Shown: one piece after another, positions 44,820-55,349 of the stretch
Layout: every line of letters begins with the position of its first letter
How positions within the stretch are numbered: the stretch's first letter is position 1
Assembly: GCA_930367215.1 (NCBI GenBank)
Contig: OV884059.1
Location: 243,597,803-243,661,802, forward strand
Length of the DNA stretch: 64,000 bases
Reading direction: 5' to 3'
Source: Pollenia angustigena
Taxonomy: Eukaryota; Arthropoda; Insecta; Diptera; Polleniidae
Position numbers and translations under genes: made by a program
The notes under the pieces: model-generated
The model's input: only the letters and a program-made list of their open reading frames with translations
What the model was told of the DNA's origin: nothing
The model's database searches: none

Positions 44820-45560
44820 ATATTACAATGAATTTAATTTCGCCCGAAAATGTTGGTTCTGTTAAGGTTACATTTCGTAAAATTTAGACGAAGCCTATTT
44901 TCACTTGTCAGGGTATATCAACAAGCAAAATTGCCGCATTTGGGCTTCTGAAAATCCTAGAGCGATTATTGTGACGCCTTTGCATACTCAACGTGTAACT
45001 GTATGGTGCGCTATTTGGTCTGGGTGCGTGATTCGGCCGTTTTTTTCGAAGTTAAGGCTGGAAATGCGGTAGTGGTCAATGGATCACGCTATCGCGAGAT
45101 GTTAACAACTCATTTTTGGCCTATTATTGATGACGTGGCTATCACTGACATGTGGTTTCAACAGGACGGTGCCACATGTCACACAGCCAATGAAACGATC
45201 AATTTATTGCAAACCAAATTTACCGATCGCATAATTTCACGAAAATCTGCTGTATAATGGATTTTTTTTTTTTTGTGGGGGTCTGTTAAGGACAGAGTCT
45301 ATACGGAGTCAATCGAATCGATTGTAGCCTTAAAACTCAAAATTCGTGACGTGATTCACGAAATAGACCCGCCAATTTGCCACAAAGAGATAAAAACCTT
45401 TGATGAAAGAATCGACATATCGTCGGTTGATTATTTAATTGTCGTATGTCGTATGTAATTTGTATCCACATACGAAAATTAAATAATCAACCGACGATAT
45501 GTCAGCGAGCTCGTGGTGGAAATTTGCCAGATATCATTTTTCATCTTGAATCATCTTCAT
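44820..45560 (+). pseudogene. mariner-type transposase, broken
   Basis: The first catalytic Asp is in DEAYFHLSGYINKQNCRIW (from 44887), followed by a frame change into WCAIWSG. The second is in DMWFQQDGATCHTANETINL (about 45149-45205). The segment with the third Asp, normally about 34 residues on, is deleted. LWGSVKDRVYTES (about 45270) and, after a 90-bp palindromic disruption, RGGNLPDIIFHLE (about 45511-45550) give the C-terminus. The family is IS630-Tc1-mariner. Confidence 0.85.
45414..45503. repeat. 27-bp perfect inverted duplication in the mariner relic
   Basis: GACATATCGTCGGTTGATTA...AATT at 45414-45440 is exactly mirrored at 45477-45503, with a 36-bp loop that itself contains a CGTATG/CATACG pair. 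It interrupts the C-terminal coding part of the transposase. Confidence 0.85.
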
Positions 45561-46213
45561 CTAAATTTTTTGTTTTATTTCGTTTTAGAAAACCAAGTTC
45601 TTGTTGAAAAACCCGATATTAGTGGTCCTTGAAGTATGAGGTGTATAAAAAGAAATATTGTTTTGAACTTTTAACACAGAAAAGTTTTAAAAGTTTTCGA
45701 TAAATAATTTTCATGATAATTTTTATATATTTCTACATTAAAATTGCCTATCCAAATTGAATTATTCAGGCTGAGTACGGATTAATTACATCTTGGTTAT
45801 TTTGAAAATTTACAAGATATCAAATATTGCAATTTTTAAAGATATATGTACATAAGTACACATGAATATATATACGTACATATGCATATTATTTCGTGTA
45901 AAATCAGATGACATAAGTCCGGCGACGCTGATGTGTCAAGACAATGCGAATTTTTAAATTTTAAATAAGTTTTTGTGTATAAAATTCCTACTAATGAATC
46001 TATTTCCAAACGGTTATTCCATGAATGGTTGATATTTTTCGGTTTTCAATGCAAGAAACGGAAATGTTACAAACATAAGTGACAACGTAAAGTAGTTTCA
46101 ACCGAGCTAAAAAATCTGCATTTTGAAACCAAAAATCTTCAAATCTGCATTTAGGCAATTTTGGGGCATAAAAACTGCAAAATGCAGATAAATCTGCACT
46201 TCTGGCATCACTG

Positions 46214-48726
46214 GCCTAACTCACACAATTGGAACTTTACAGGAGAAGCTTAAAACATAACAGAAACTGAGAGTATCATACTGTTTATTAAATTAATTGT
46301 TCAAAACCTTATAAAACAGTTATTTTAGACGCTATTGCATTCAATTTTTGTGACGAGGGAAATTTTCGTGAAATGTATTTGAATATCTAAAAAACACTCA
46401 ATTTTAAAAAGTTGAGTTAGAGCCTTTCTTCATGAGTCTAATGATATTGTAATCATTTTGGTATACTTAACATTTTCTGCTTGATGCATGTGAAAAACAA
46501 GCAAAAATTAATATTTTCTTGATGTCCTTTAATTCGCAAACTTTTATTTGTTTTTATATAAGTGTTGACAGCATTCTTGATCTCTAAGCCTGAGGTCTAA
46601 AATAATATTTGTTTTAAGCCTCCAAATGCTTTATAAAATTGCTTAAACTGTCACTTGCTTTGGGGAGATTATTTAATAAAATAAACCCCTAAGAATAACC
46701 ATTAATCAAAGTTTTCAATTATTTTATACTTTCGAAATGCGATTTTTGGCTTCTAAAAGATTATTTTGCTAACAGAAATCCCGAGAGTAATTTGGACATA
46801 TTTTCAATTAAATGTTTTCTAATAACATTCCTCTTAGGCGGGATTAACCTTTTAAAGCTGAGAAGTAGTTTTAATTCCTTAAGGAAATTGTGGTTGATTG
46901 AAAATATGCTTGTTTTCAATTTAATAACAAAACAAATTTACACATCCATAGTAAAAAACAGTAAGTTCAGGTTCTTCCGTAGGTTTTTGCGTAAACAGTT
47001 GAAACATTCTCGAAAAACAAAACAGAGTCATCTCTGGCTTATCTCCATTCAATTCTAGTGGGCGACAAAATAAATAATTAAACAAAATTCAGGTAGCAGA
47101 CAGTTACAGTTGGTTAGTAATTTGAAACGTGACAAAACTTGTAATACATTTTTAATCGCGGACTTTTTGGATAAATGGGATTTTTGACAATTGAAGGTAA
47201 ATGTTTGTATGTATACACTACACTAAACATTCGTTATAATTTTGACTTTTTAATCCCTTATCTTTGCCCATGACGCATCCAACGTTGGCACTTAAAATAT
47301 TTAGTTTTGTTTATTCTGGAATTAAGTCGCACCTCTTGTATAGAAATAATGACCAGCATAAATCAAAGACTTTTTTGTTTTGCATACTTTTTTCACATCT
47401 ACTCAGCGTTTTTTATTCATGCTGACACTTTAATTGGTACTTAACCAGGAAATAAATTAATTCATATCCATTACACTAGTCGTTGTCATCAATTTAGTTT
47501 TATTATTTGTCTGGTAAAAAACTGGATTTTTTTTTATTGTTTATTTGCCGAGCGAAAAGTTTCATGTAAAAAAATAATTAATTTGGTCTTCCATTGCATG
47601 CGACACATTGAAATCTGTAATTAAAAATTGTTTTTTATAAACTTTTTTTATTCCCACTTATACATACGTAAAGTTTTTTTTATTAAACACAAAAAAGCAA
47701 TAACAATATGTATTAAATATTTAAGGTCCATTATCTTATTTATTTAAGTGTGCGTTTTACATACGCTATAAAAATTAAAAGGATTACTGCCATTGCATTG
47801 AAACCGTAGTGTTTTTAGTCGGTGTAGGGTGTATATTACATTCATACTCACTTGATATGCCACAATATTGTGGCTTGTCCTACACGAAATTAATGTCTTA
47901 AAAATACATTTTTCATCTACGACAACAATAACAACAGCAAAAACAAGCAAAAAGTGCCATTATTTTTGTATTTTGCGTACGAGTGGACTGAATAAGGGAA
48001 TGAATCTTCCTTCATTCGCTTGGCACCTGGAGTATGAGATAAACACGTATAATTTTTTTTCAACATGGCTGTTAATTTATTTGTGATACGTGTTCACATA
48101 AATTGGAGAGATTTGCTCATGTAAAACAGATTCATGCCAAACAAAACAACGAACAACAACTTCAAGGAGAAATTTATAATTAGTTAAATAAGAACGTGAG
48201 TTCTCTTGTTATATTTATTTTTTATAATTGTAAATATATTCACAGATACAGACATTTATATGTATTTTATGGATAAATATTTTAAGTATCTGTATATTTT
48301 GGAAATTTTTTTTAATATAAAGAACCACAACTCCTATTAAATCATTAACTTTAATAATGTTTTATTATTTATTCGACACATATTTTAAAATGTTGTAAAT
48401 TCAAAAGTTATTAAAACTTACAAAATTAAGTGAACAAATTTAATATTTTCCTCCCAACTCTTCATGCCACTATTAAGTTAAGCTGCCACTACTGCTGCAT
48501 TATGGCGAATTATGAGTTCAATTTGTTCGTCACATTTTGTTACTCACTACTCGCATTGAATAATTAAAGTTGCATTAGGTTAATTAACATGATTGCGGCA
48601 GATTTTCGGATAATTTTATTATTTATTATGCCAAAAATAATCACAAAATATTTAAAATTTTTTAACTTAATTAATATTATACGCATTAAAATTGTAAATT
48701 GTAAATTGTAAAAGCGAAGTTTATTA
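46214..48726. other. AT-rich spacer
   Basis: No gene recognised. An 88-codon frame at 46792-47058 has no domain I can identify and is not called. Confidence 0.5.
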
Positions 48727-48731
48727 TATTA

Positions 48732-49119
48732 GCCCAATTCACAATCTTGTGCAAATGGTCTTGCATCGTAGCATTTGCAAAATGGAATAGTAAATACCAT
48801 AGCATACTTTTGGGATTATGGTTAAAACCATAACTATATATCGTAGCTTTTGCAAAATGGTATAGTATATTTTTTACTCTACACCAACAAAATATACAGC
48901 AATGCACTTGCTACTCTTTTGCAAATATGCAACGCCTAAAACCAATAGTTTATATTTACTCGAGTTGATTGCAAAACGACAGCTAACACTCAGTGAACCA
49001 AGCCGATCTGAAAAATGTTATAGTATTTACTATAATCCCAAAAGTATACTACAGTATTCACTATAACATTTTGCAAATGCTACGATGCAAGACCATTTGC
49101 ACAAGATTGTGAATTGGGC
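48732..49119. mobile_element. MITE with long (about 90-bp) inverted ends
   Basis: GCCCAATTCACAATCTTGTG...GCATTTGCAAAATG is perfectly mirrored over about 54 bp at the two ends, and the similarity extends to about 90 bp with mismatches. TATTA flanks both sides (48727-48731, 49120-49124), a likely 5-bp duplication, although TA alone could also be the target. No transposase is present. Confidence 0.85.
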
Positions 49120-49227
49120 TATTATCTTGTGGATTTCTGGAAATGTAAAGGGAATTTTAGTTTTAACTTTTTTATATTTCATTTAACATATTTTATATTA
49201 AACAAATAATTTATCTCTTTTTTTCAG

Positions 49228-49291
49228 TCAAACTTTCAACTGATGCAACAAAAGCTTGTCTCGCTATATGCGGTAATTAATTATGTTCATG
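49228..49291 (+). CDS. Candidate internal exon of a host gene
   Basis: A pyrimidine tract ending TCTCTTTTTTTCAG precedes, and GTAAGT follows, a 64-bp stretch. Only one frame is open through it, SNFQLMQQKLVSLYAVINYV followed by H and a partial codon. The piece is less AT-rich than its surroundings. Both splice signals match consensus, but no neighbouring exon is recognised and I cannot name the gene. It could be chance. Confidence 0.35.
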
Positions 49292-49379
49292 GTAAGTTTC
49301 TATAAATTTAATTTTAATCAATGGCGGTGAGTGTTAAATGGCAAAGATTTCTAAAAATATAGTGCGGTTACTATCGAAA

Positions 49380-49475
49380 CATGTCAAATCATCCGCTCGT
49401 GAACGTGGGTTCAATTCCCCGGTTAGACAAGAATGAAAAATTATAATTAATTTCATGTTGTAAAGCCTGATTAAA
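49380..49475 (+). mobile_element. tRNA-derived SINE, copy E
   Basis: ATCGAAACATGT, then the B box GGGTTCAATTCC (about 49407), AAGAATGAAAAATTATAATT, CATGTTGTAAAGCCTGATTAAAT. The order is that of the other copies, but the middle of the 3' tail is deleted, so GTTGTAAA joins AGCCTGATTAAA directly. Confidence 0.55.
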
Positions 49476-50011
49476 TTAAGAAAATTTGGATTCAAAACCA
49501 TAAACATTTCAATAAAATCACCACAATATTAATTATATAATTTTAATTTAATAACATGTGGCAGAAGGGTGTAAACGATATCATATAAATATATTATTAA
49601 TTCTGTTCCATCTTCGGAAAAAACCAACAAGATAATAAAGAAATATTTTTAAGAGCACTCCAATGGTTTTAAGTATGTGTGCGTGTAAATGTTTTTATTA
49701 ACACTGTATTTTGGATGTAAGCTGAAGCACACAGAAAAGAAACGAATGAAAACATCAACAACATGTGTAGCAAATATTCAATTTATACTCATACATGCTT
49801 ACAAATATTTAACATGTGTGAATGAGTGTATCCCAGTGGTAAATATTGAAAGGACCGCAAGGGAAAGGCCTTTTGTAGGTCTCTATACTCCTTTCTAAAA
49901 GATTTGGTTCGTATGATATCTTGCCTTCAGAAGTATGCCTTCTAAAAGGTATACATTCCAAAATCTCCCAAAAAAGGTAGAATGGAAGATATTTAGTTTT
50001 TTTTAGTGACC

Positions 50012-51668
50012 TTCCCAAGGTCTATCCAATAGGTCTACGCAAGAAGCCAGATGTTTACACTCAGGTCTCGTTTTATGCGATAGATGCGTTTCAAACAAAA
50101 TCGCATCAATTGAATTCGCATAAAACGATACTCTAGCTTCATATAAAAAGTAATGATTCGTTCCAATATTCTGAAAAACAGCATAAATTCAAATTTTAAT
50201 TAAAAAATCAAAACAAAATCGCATAAAAAAAATCAACAAATATGTGTATGTGAAGCGGACAACCCAAAAAAATATTTTGTTTCCTTTACATTTGGCATAA
50301 CGATAGTTCTAGAAGATTTGAGTAAGTGTGCGAATTATTTTTGTTCTATGATGTTTATTTGTCGAGTTACGGGGTGGTAAAGTGTTGCCGTTTTCAAAAA
50401 AAAGTTTTTTTTTAATTATTATTTCAAACTAAAAACTAATCAAATAAAATAATTTTTAGGCGATTCTTAAAGAAAATTGATTGATCTTTAAACAAAAAAA
50501 AAAAAAAAAAAAAAAAAAATTTATCAGGAAAACCGGAAAAGACCAATTTAAATTAAAAATTTTCTTACTTAGTTCTAATTTTTTTTTTTAATTTTCCATC
50601 TTAATAAGCCTTTAGTGTCCTTATCATATTGTAAAAGTTTTATTATGGGACCTCTTTTAGTTTAAAAGTTAAGCAAATTTCTTTACACTCGTACATTTGG
50701 TTGTTACAATGTTGTACCGTAAAAGACAGGAAAGAACGTTTTTTAATTGATTCTTTCTAACTTCCACCTAATTTTTGATTTTAATTTTACCGAAATTAGC
50801 CTTCGTTGTAAAACTAATATTATGTGCTCTTCATTAGTTTAAAAACACTCATACAAACGTATCGGCTATGCATATACAAAACACAAAATAAAACAAACTA
50901 CGTATAACGATTATATCAGTTATGCAAGAAGCTTGGTTTAATTTGAAAACGGTAATAAAGCTTAAAAAAACATTTAAAATTAAAAAAAAAACGTAAAAAT
51001 TAAAAAAATCGTTAATATAAAAATCACATAAATTTGAATCCGCATAAAAAAAATTCGCATAAAAGGAGACCTGAGTGTATTTGGTTTATTCCTCAACGAT
51101 GTCAAAAATTGTTTACATTTTTCTTATACATGTATATTAGACTGGTCGCATCTTGTATGGGATTTTTTTTTTAAATTTAATTGTTTGCGCTGCTTAAAAC
51201 ATGAGTTTTGGTGTAAGAAATCATGATCTAATTTTTCAGGTCAATCCGACGGTGCCTAGCCGTGCCGGGTGGGGCCCAAAGTTCCCCATATTATAAAAAA
51301 CAAACATCTTTTCTATCAGATCTTTATAGATATACTAGTTGAAAAGCCGAAAATCAAAAATATGGCTTCGTTACGATCTTCCGCAGAGAAAGTACTTCAA
51401 GTGTGCCAAATTTCAGCTTCCTATGTCATCAGATGGCTTCAGAAAGTTGCGGAAGAAATAGGACATACCAGTCCAATGTATATTTTTGTTTACGTTTTTG
51501 GTTTATCCCACACATACATGCACAGAAAACACATTTTTCCTTTTTTTCGCCTATGAAGTAGTAAGATTTTGACAACGGCGAGCAATTTTACACAAACAAA
51601 ATGGCTGTTGTTTTTGATATTGTGGTATTGTTGTACAAGTAAGCAGACCTATTGGATAGGCCTTGGAC
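50012..51668. repeat. Outer inverted pair around the TA element
   Basis: CCAAGGTCTATCCAATAGGTCT at about 50015 is mirrored by AGACCTATTGGATAGGCCTTGG at about 51647. The match is about 22 bp with one mismatch. It may be the ends of a larger element into which 50058-51077 inserted, but there is no other support. Confidence 0.35.
50058..51077. mobile_element. TA-flanked inverted-repeat element (GCATAAAA motif)
   Basis: CACTCAGGTCTCGTTTTATG at the left is mirrored at the right (complement CACTCAGGTCTCCTTTTATG), with TA at both flanks (50056-50057, 51078-51079), as in Tc1/mariner-type MITEs. ATCGCAT/GCATAAAA motifs recur inside both ends. A poly(A) run lies at about 50492-50519. No transposase is present. 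Confidence 0.75.
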
Positions 51669-52883
51669 CTTCCTTACTCTCTTTTTTTTGGGAATGCAGT
51701 TGTTAGTAAAGGTCGTGTGGCGTTACTTCCAATGATAACCTGTGTACAAAATAAATAAATAAGTGTGGTTTGCAGGGAGGAAGGCTTGTATCTGCTAAAT
51801 AAGGCCTTCTATTGGGCCTATTTACTTATTCCTGTTACCTTTGGGATGAATCAACTAGATAAATATTTTCATACAAATGTATTATGTATTTGTTAATACT
51901 ACTTTGATGATATGCCGAAACACGTCAATACAATTTGAACAAAAACAATATTTGAAAATATTTACATATGTGGAAACACAAACATGCATATGTTAATATG
52001 TACATATGTGTGCGGATGTGTGTCAGTAGTTGTCAGTATCTGTGTGTAAATTTCACTTGCCGAGCTGCCTACTGATGCTATTCGCTATGTACTTAAGTTA
52101 AAGAAATGTCTAATTTATTAATATTGAAACAATTTCTATATACGAGTAACGAGAAAAAAACAACGACCGACAAAAACACTTTCCTTTTTATGTGCATACA
52201 GTTTGTCTTAATACCCTACACTCTAATTTGTAACTACGATATGAGGATAGTATATTAATCATCAGTTACATGACATATTTAAGCAATTGCGTCTTTGATC
52301 ATGTTTTCATGTACACGTACAAGTATTTATCTTTTCATATTCTCTTTCATCATCGTAGTTCTTAAGAAATATTGTTATATTGTAAGTGAAAGTCGTCTCT
52401 TTGTTAATAATTTTACTTTGATGACAATTAGGTTTCCTCTTTTTTTTTTAAGTTGTGAAATTAATAGATAATTTTCAAAGTGCTATTGAATGTTTATGAA
52501 ACACTTTTGGTAAGAAAAGAATTTGTTGTCGAGTACTCTTTTGTTGTGCAGAGGCAACTTTGTAAAGAATTCCAGTAAACACTCCAAAATATGTTTAAAG
52601 CTTTAGCGACCTTTTGTAGCAAAAGACTTTGGCGAGATTTCAAAATATTCAAAAGACTTTTCTAGGACAAGCAATTAAAATTGGTTTGAAGTTTTTTAAG
52701 TAGGTAATATTAAGAAACCTGAAAAAATATGTGGAAGACTTATTTTTTTTTTTTGGCAACATTTTATATTAAAGAGAAATTCTAAAAATGCATTTTGTTT
52801 TAAACTATTAAAAAAATTAAAAATTGAATGTGAACTAATTAGTATCTTTCGCTTTTTTAATTAGTACACGGGGAAAAACACAT
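51669..52883. other. Spacer, nothing recognised
   Basis: AT-rich sequence without a gene, RNA or repeat that I can support. Confidence 0.5.
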
Positions 52884-53071
52884 GGTTCAAGCAGTGATGT
52901 TAGATTTTTTTTCGAATTTTCGTCAAAATTTGAAAAAAAAAATCGTCATAATCGTCATTAGTTCTGAAAAAACCGTCAAAAAACGGATTAACTACTCTAT
53001 TAAAACATAAAAAAATAATTAAGTATAAAATTATACAATACATAAAAAAAATATAGAATTTTTATTACTTA

Positions 53072-54060
53072 AGACAATTTGGTGGGCCTTTGATATTGCT
53101 CTCCGAAAATTTTCGTCAAACACTTCCTGTCATCCCCAAATCTTCTGCTGAGGATGAACTTAACGTGTGCAAGTTGCAATTGACCACAAACATGAGAGTC
53201 GCGTTGCAGAACGACCCATCGGCTGCTGAATTCTCGGGACAACTAATGGAGCTTGGCAACGGCCAAATCCCTGTTGATGCTTCGAGTGGATTGATATCGT
53301 TACCTGAACATTTTCGTGAATTCACATCGTCCAAGGAGGAACTCATCAGCAAAGTGTTCCCTAGCATTGCAAAAAATTACAAAAATCTCGATTGGATTCG
53401 TGAACAGGCAATACTAGCAGCGAAGAATAAGGACGTCGATAGCTTAAACTTAATTATTCAAAGTCAAATCGCAGGACAACTGCATACGTTCAAATCTGTT
53501 GACTGCGTGACCGACGGAAATGAACCGACCAGCTACCCGTCGGAATTTTTGAACTCGCTTGATGTACAAGAAACTCCGCCGCATAATTTACAGCTGAAGG
53601 TGGTATCGATCATAATCATGTTGCGGAATCTCAATCCTCCAAAAATGTGCAACGGTACGCGGTTGTCCGTCAAAAAGCTAATGAATAATATGATTCAGGC
53701 GACAATAATCAAGGGCAAATTCAAAGGATAGGAAGTCCTTATCCCACGAATTCCCATTATTTCAACTGACCTTCCATTTCAATTCAAGCGGATTCAGTTC
53801 CCCGTTCGATTGGCATTTGCAATGAGAATCAATAAATCGCCAATGACTAGAAGTCTGTGGGATTAATCTCGAATTTCCCTGTTTTCCGCACGGTCAGCTG
53901 TACGTTGCATGTTCGCGTGTTGGGAAACCGTCTTCGTAATTTGTTTTTGCGCCGGAAAACAAATCGAAAAACATTGTTCATCAAATCGCTCTCTACTGAT
54001 TCCATTCAAATAAATCGCATTGAAAATTTAAATATTTGTGTTGTATTATTATTCTAAAGT
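53072..54060 (+). pseudogene. Helitron RepHel helicase, C-terminal part
   Basis: The long open frame (to 53731) contains ENFRQTLPVIP, LQLTTNMRVALQNDPSAAEF, NLDWIREQAILAAKNKDVDS, YPSEFLNSLDVQETPPHNLQ and LRNLNPPKMCNGTRL. These are blocks of the Pif1-like helicase domain. After a stop the blocks IPTDLPF-like STDLPFQFKRIQFPVRLAFA and, in another frame, QLYVACSRVGK follow. About ten codons are missing between ELNVC and KLQLTT without breaking the frame. The Rep nuclease and the ATP-binding P-loop are absent. It is a 5'-truncated copy. Confidence 0.85.
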
Positions 54061-54080
54061 TTGCCTGAAGGCTCCGCTAG
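54061..54080 (+). other. Candidate Helitron 3' terminus
   Basis: TTGCCTGAAGGCTCCGCTAG ends in CTAG followed by T, as Helitrons do (CTRR, inserted before T), with a short GCC/GGC hairpin just upstream. The stem is short, so the call is moderate; its place right after the helicase remnant supports it. Confidence 0.5.
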
Positions 54081-54086
54081 TATAAA

Positions 54087-54228
54087 TACCCTACAAAAAA
54101 TGAATGAGCGAGTAGTCACATTTTTTCATTTTGGTGTTAAGACAATGATAGAAAGAAATGACCGAATGTGACCGAAAACTTTATTTCGGTCATTTCTTTC
54201 TATCATTTTCTTAACACCTTGTAGGGTA
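54087..54228. mobile_element. Palindromic MITE, TACCCTACAA ends
   Basis: TACCCTACAA at the left is mirrored by TTGTAGGGTA at the right. The inner arms, TTAAGACAATGATAGAAAGA and its near-mirror, meet around a short loop at about 54172. The whole 142 bp can fold into one hairpin. Confidence 0.8.
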
Positions 54229-54478
54229 TATATTCGCCTCTACACACATATACAAGCTAAGAAAAAACTTTACTTGCCAGATTGAAGTGTTATAAAATTG
54301 ATGCCAGATTAAAGTTAAAAATAAATTTATTGACGGAATTAAATCGTCAAAACCTAAGTGACTCTACATTAAAAATCGTCAATCGTCATTTTTGTAAATT
54401 CATCAAAAAAAATCGTCAAAACGACGTAAAATCGTCACATCTAACATGCCTGGGTTCAAGTTAAGTTACAAACAAGTA

Positions 54479-54686
54479 TCGCTCCTTAACTGCATTGCAA
54501 CATAGTCATATCTCAAAAAAAAAAAAAAAAATTAAACTGGCAAAATCTGATTAAATATTAAAGTTCAGTATGATATATAATACTGATCCTTTTTTAATAT
54601 AAAGTGGGCATTAAGGAACACTTTTGCTAAAGTAACTAAAAATTTTTGATTTTTTGAGATATGACTATTTGGCAATAAAGGAGCGA
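54479..54686. mobile_element. Short TA-flanked MITE
   Basis: TCGCTCCTTAACTGC...ATAGTCATATCTCAAAAAA is mirrored at the right end (TTTTTTGAGATATGACTAT...AAAGGAGCGA). TA is present on both sides. Length about 208 bp. Confidence 0.75.
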
Positions 54687-54802
54687 TAAATTATTTTCCA
54701 CATTGTCCGCAAACAAACTGTTTGTTGTTCTTTTTAACTTAACTTTTATCACGATAAATAGGATTTTGTGTACATTTAACAGGAGCATAGAAAGAATGCT
54801 GC

Positions 54803-55041
54803 GGCCTGATTCTGGCAGTCGTGATCGAGTACTTTCTCGATTTGAAAGCAATTTAATATATAATTACTTCAGTCGATACGGAACGAATCGGAATTATTTT
54901 TTTCAGTGTTGTAAAGCATTACTTTGAGTTTCACAATACGGAAAAAATAATTTCTATTCGTTCAGTATCGACTGAAAGATTTAGAAACAAAATTGCTTTT
55001 GAATCGAGAAAGTACTCAATCACGACTGCCAGAATTAGGGC
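54803..55041. mobile_element. MITE with about 50-bp inverted ends
   Basis: GGCCTGATTCTGGCAGTCGT...GAGTACTTTCTCGAT and the mirrored right end (complement GGCCCTAATTCTGGCAGTCG) agree with few mismatches. Length about 240 bp; no target duplication found. Confidence 0.75.
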
Positions 55042-55136
55042 CCTGATGAGCAATTTCCGGGCGAAAAAATCAAAAGCATATAAAAACGGAATTGAGCATC
55101 ATGTAACGGGGGGGAAAAAAGAACATTGAGTAAAAG

Positions 55137-55330
55137 TGTGTATATAAAATAACCGTAATATGGTTGATATGAATCATATGATTGTTAATTTTGATCAAAT
55201 TATAGTTGAACATATTATGGTTAAGTTGACCATATTATGGTTAACTCATATTCATCCATAATATGGTTACCTACAAACAAGAGCATTGCTGTTGTTGCTT
55301 TCCTCCGACCATATTATTTTCTGTGTGCAG
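55137..55330. mobile_element. Candidate MITE with ATATGGTTA motifs
   Basis: CATATTATGGTTAA-like motifs recur (55158, 55212, 55231, 55259). The right end GACCATATTATTTTCTGTGTG mirrors the left GTGTGTATATAAAATAACCG loosely. The ends are degenerate. Confidence 0.4.
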
Positions 55331-55349
55331 TAATATCGAGCCCTAATAG

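Larger units (their letters stand above)
43750..46213. mobile_element. hAT-like element (ATCTGCA motif) with nested insertions
   Basis: The left end CAGTGTTGCCAGAAC and the complement of the right end, CAGTGATGCCAGAAGTGCAG, are inverted repeats of hAT type. ATCTGCA and TGCAGAT motifs recur near both ends (43830; 46110-46200). The flanks GCCACATA and GCCTAACT do not form a convincing 8-bp duplication, so the pairing could be of two related elements. Inside lie a complete small hAT (43892-44625) and a mariner relic. Confidence 0.55.
52892..54452. mobile_element. hAT-type element (ATCGTCA motif) with nested Helitron
   Basis: The left end CAGTGATGTTAGAT and the complement of the right end, CAGGCATGTTAGAT, pair. 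The 8-bp duplication GGTTCAAG is perfect (52884-52891, 54453-54460). CGTCA/TCGTCAAA motifs are repeated close to both ends (52920-52990, 54345-54435). The centre is occupied by a Helitron remnant and a short palindromic MITE. Confidence 0.85.

Noticed and set aside
46792..47058. 88-codon frame
   Set aside because: No family or context supports it; the composition is that of random AT-rich sequence.
51269..51556. 95-codon frame
   Set aside because: No recognised domain; the region lies between repeated elements and has no splice or homology support.
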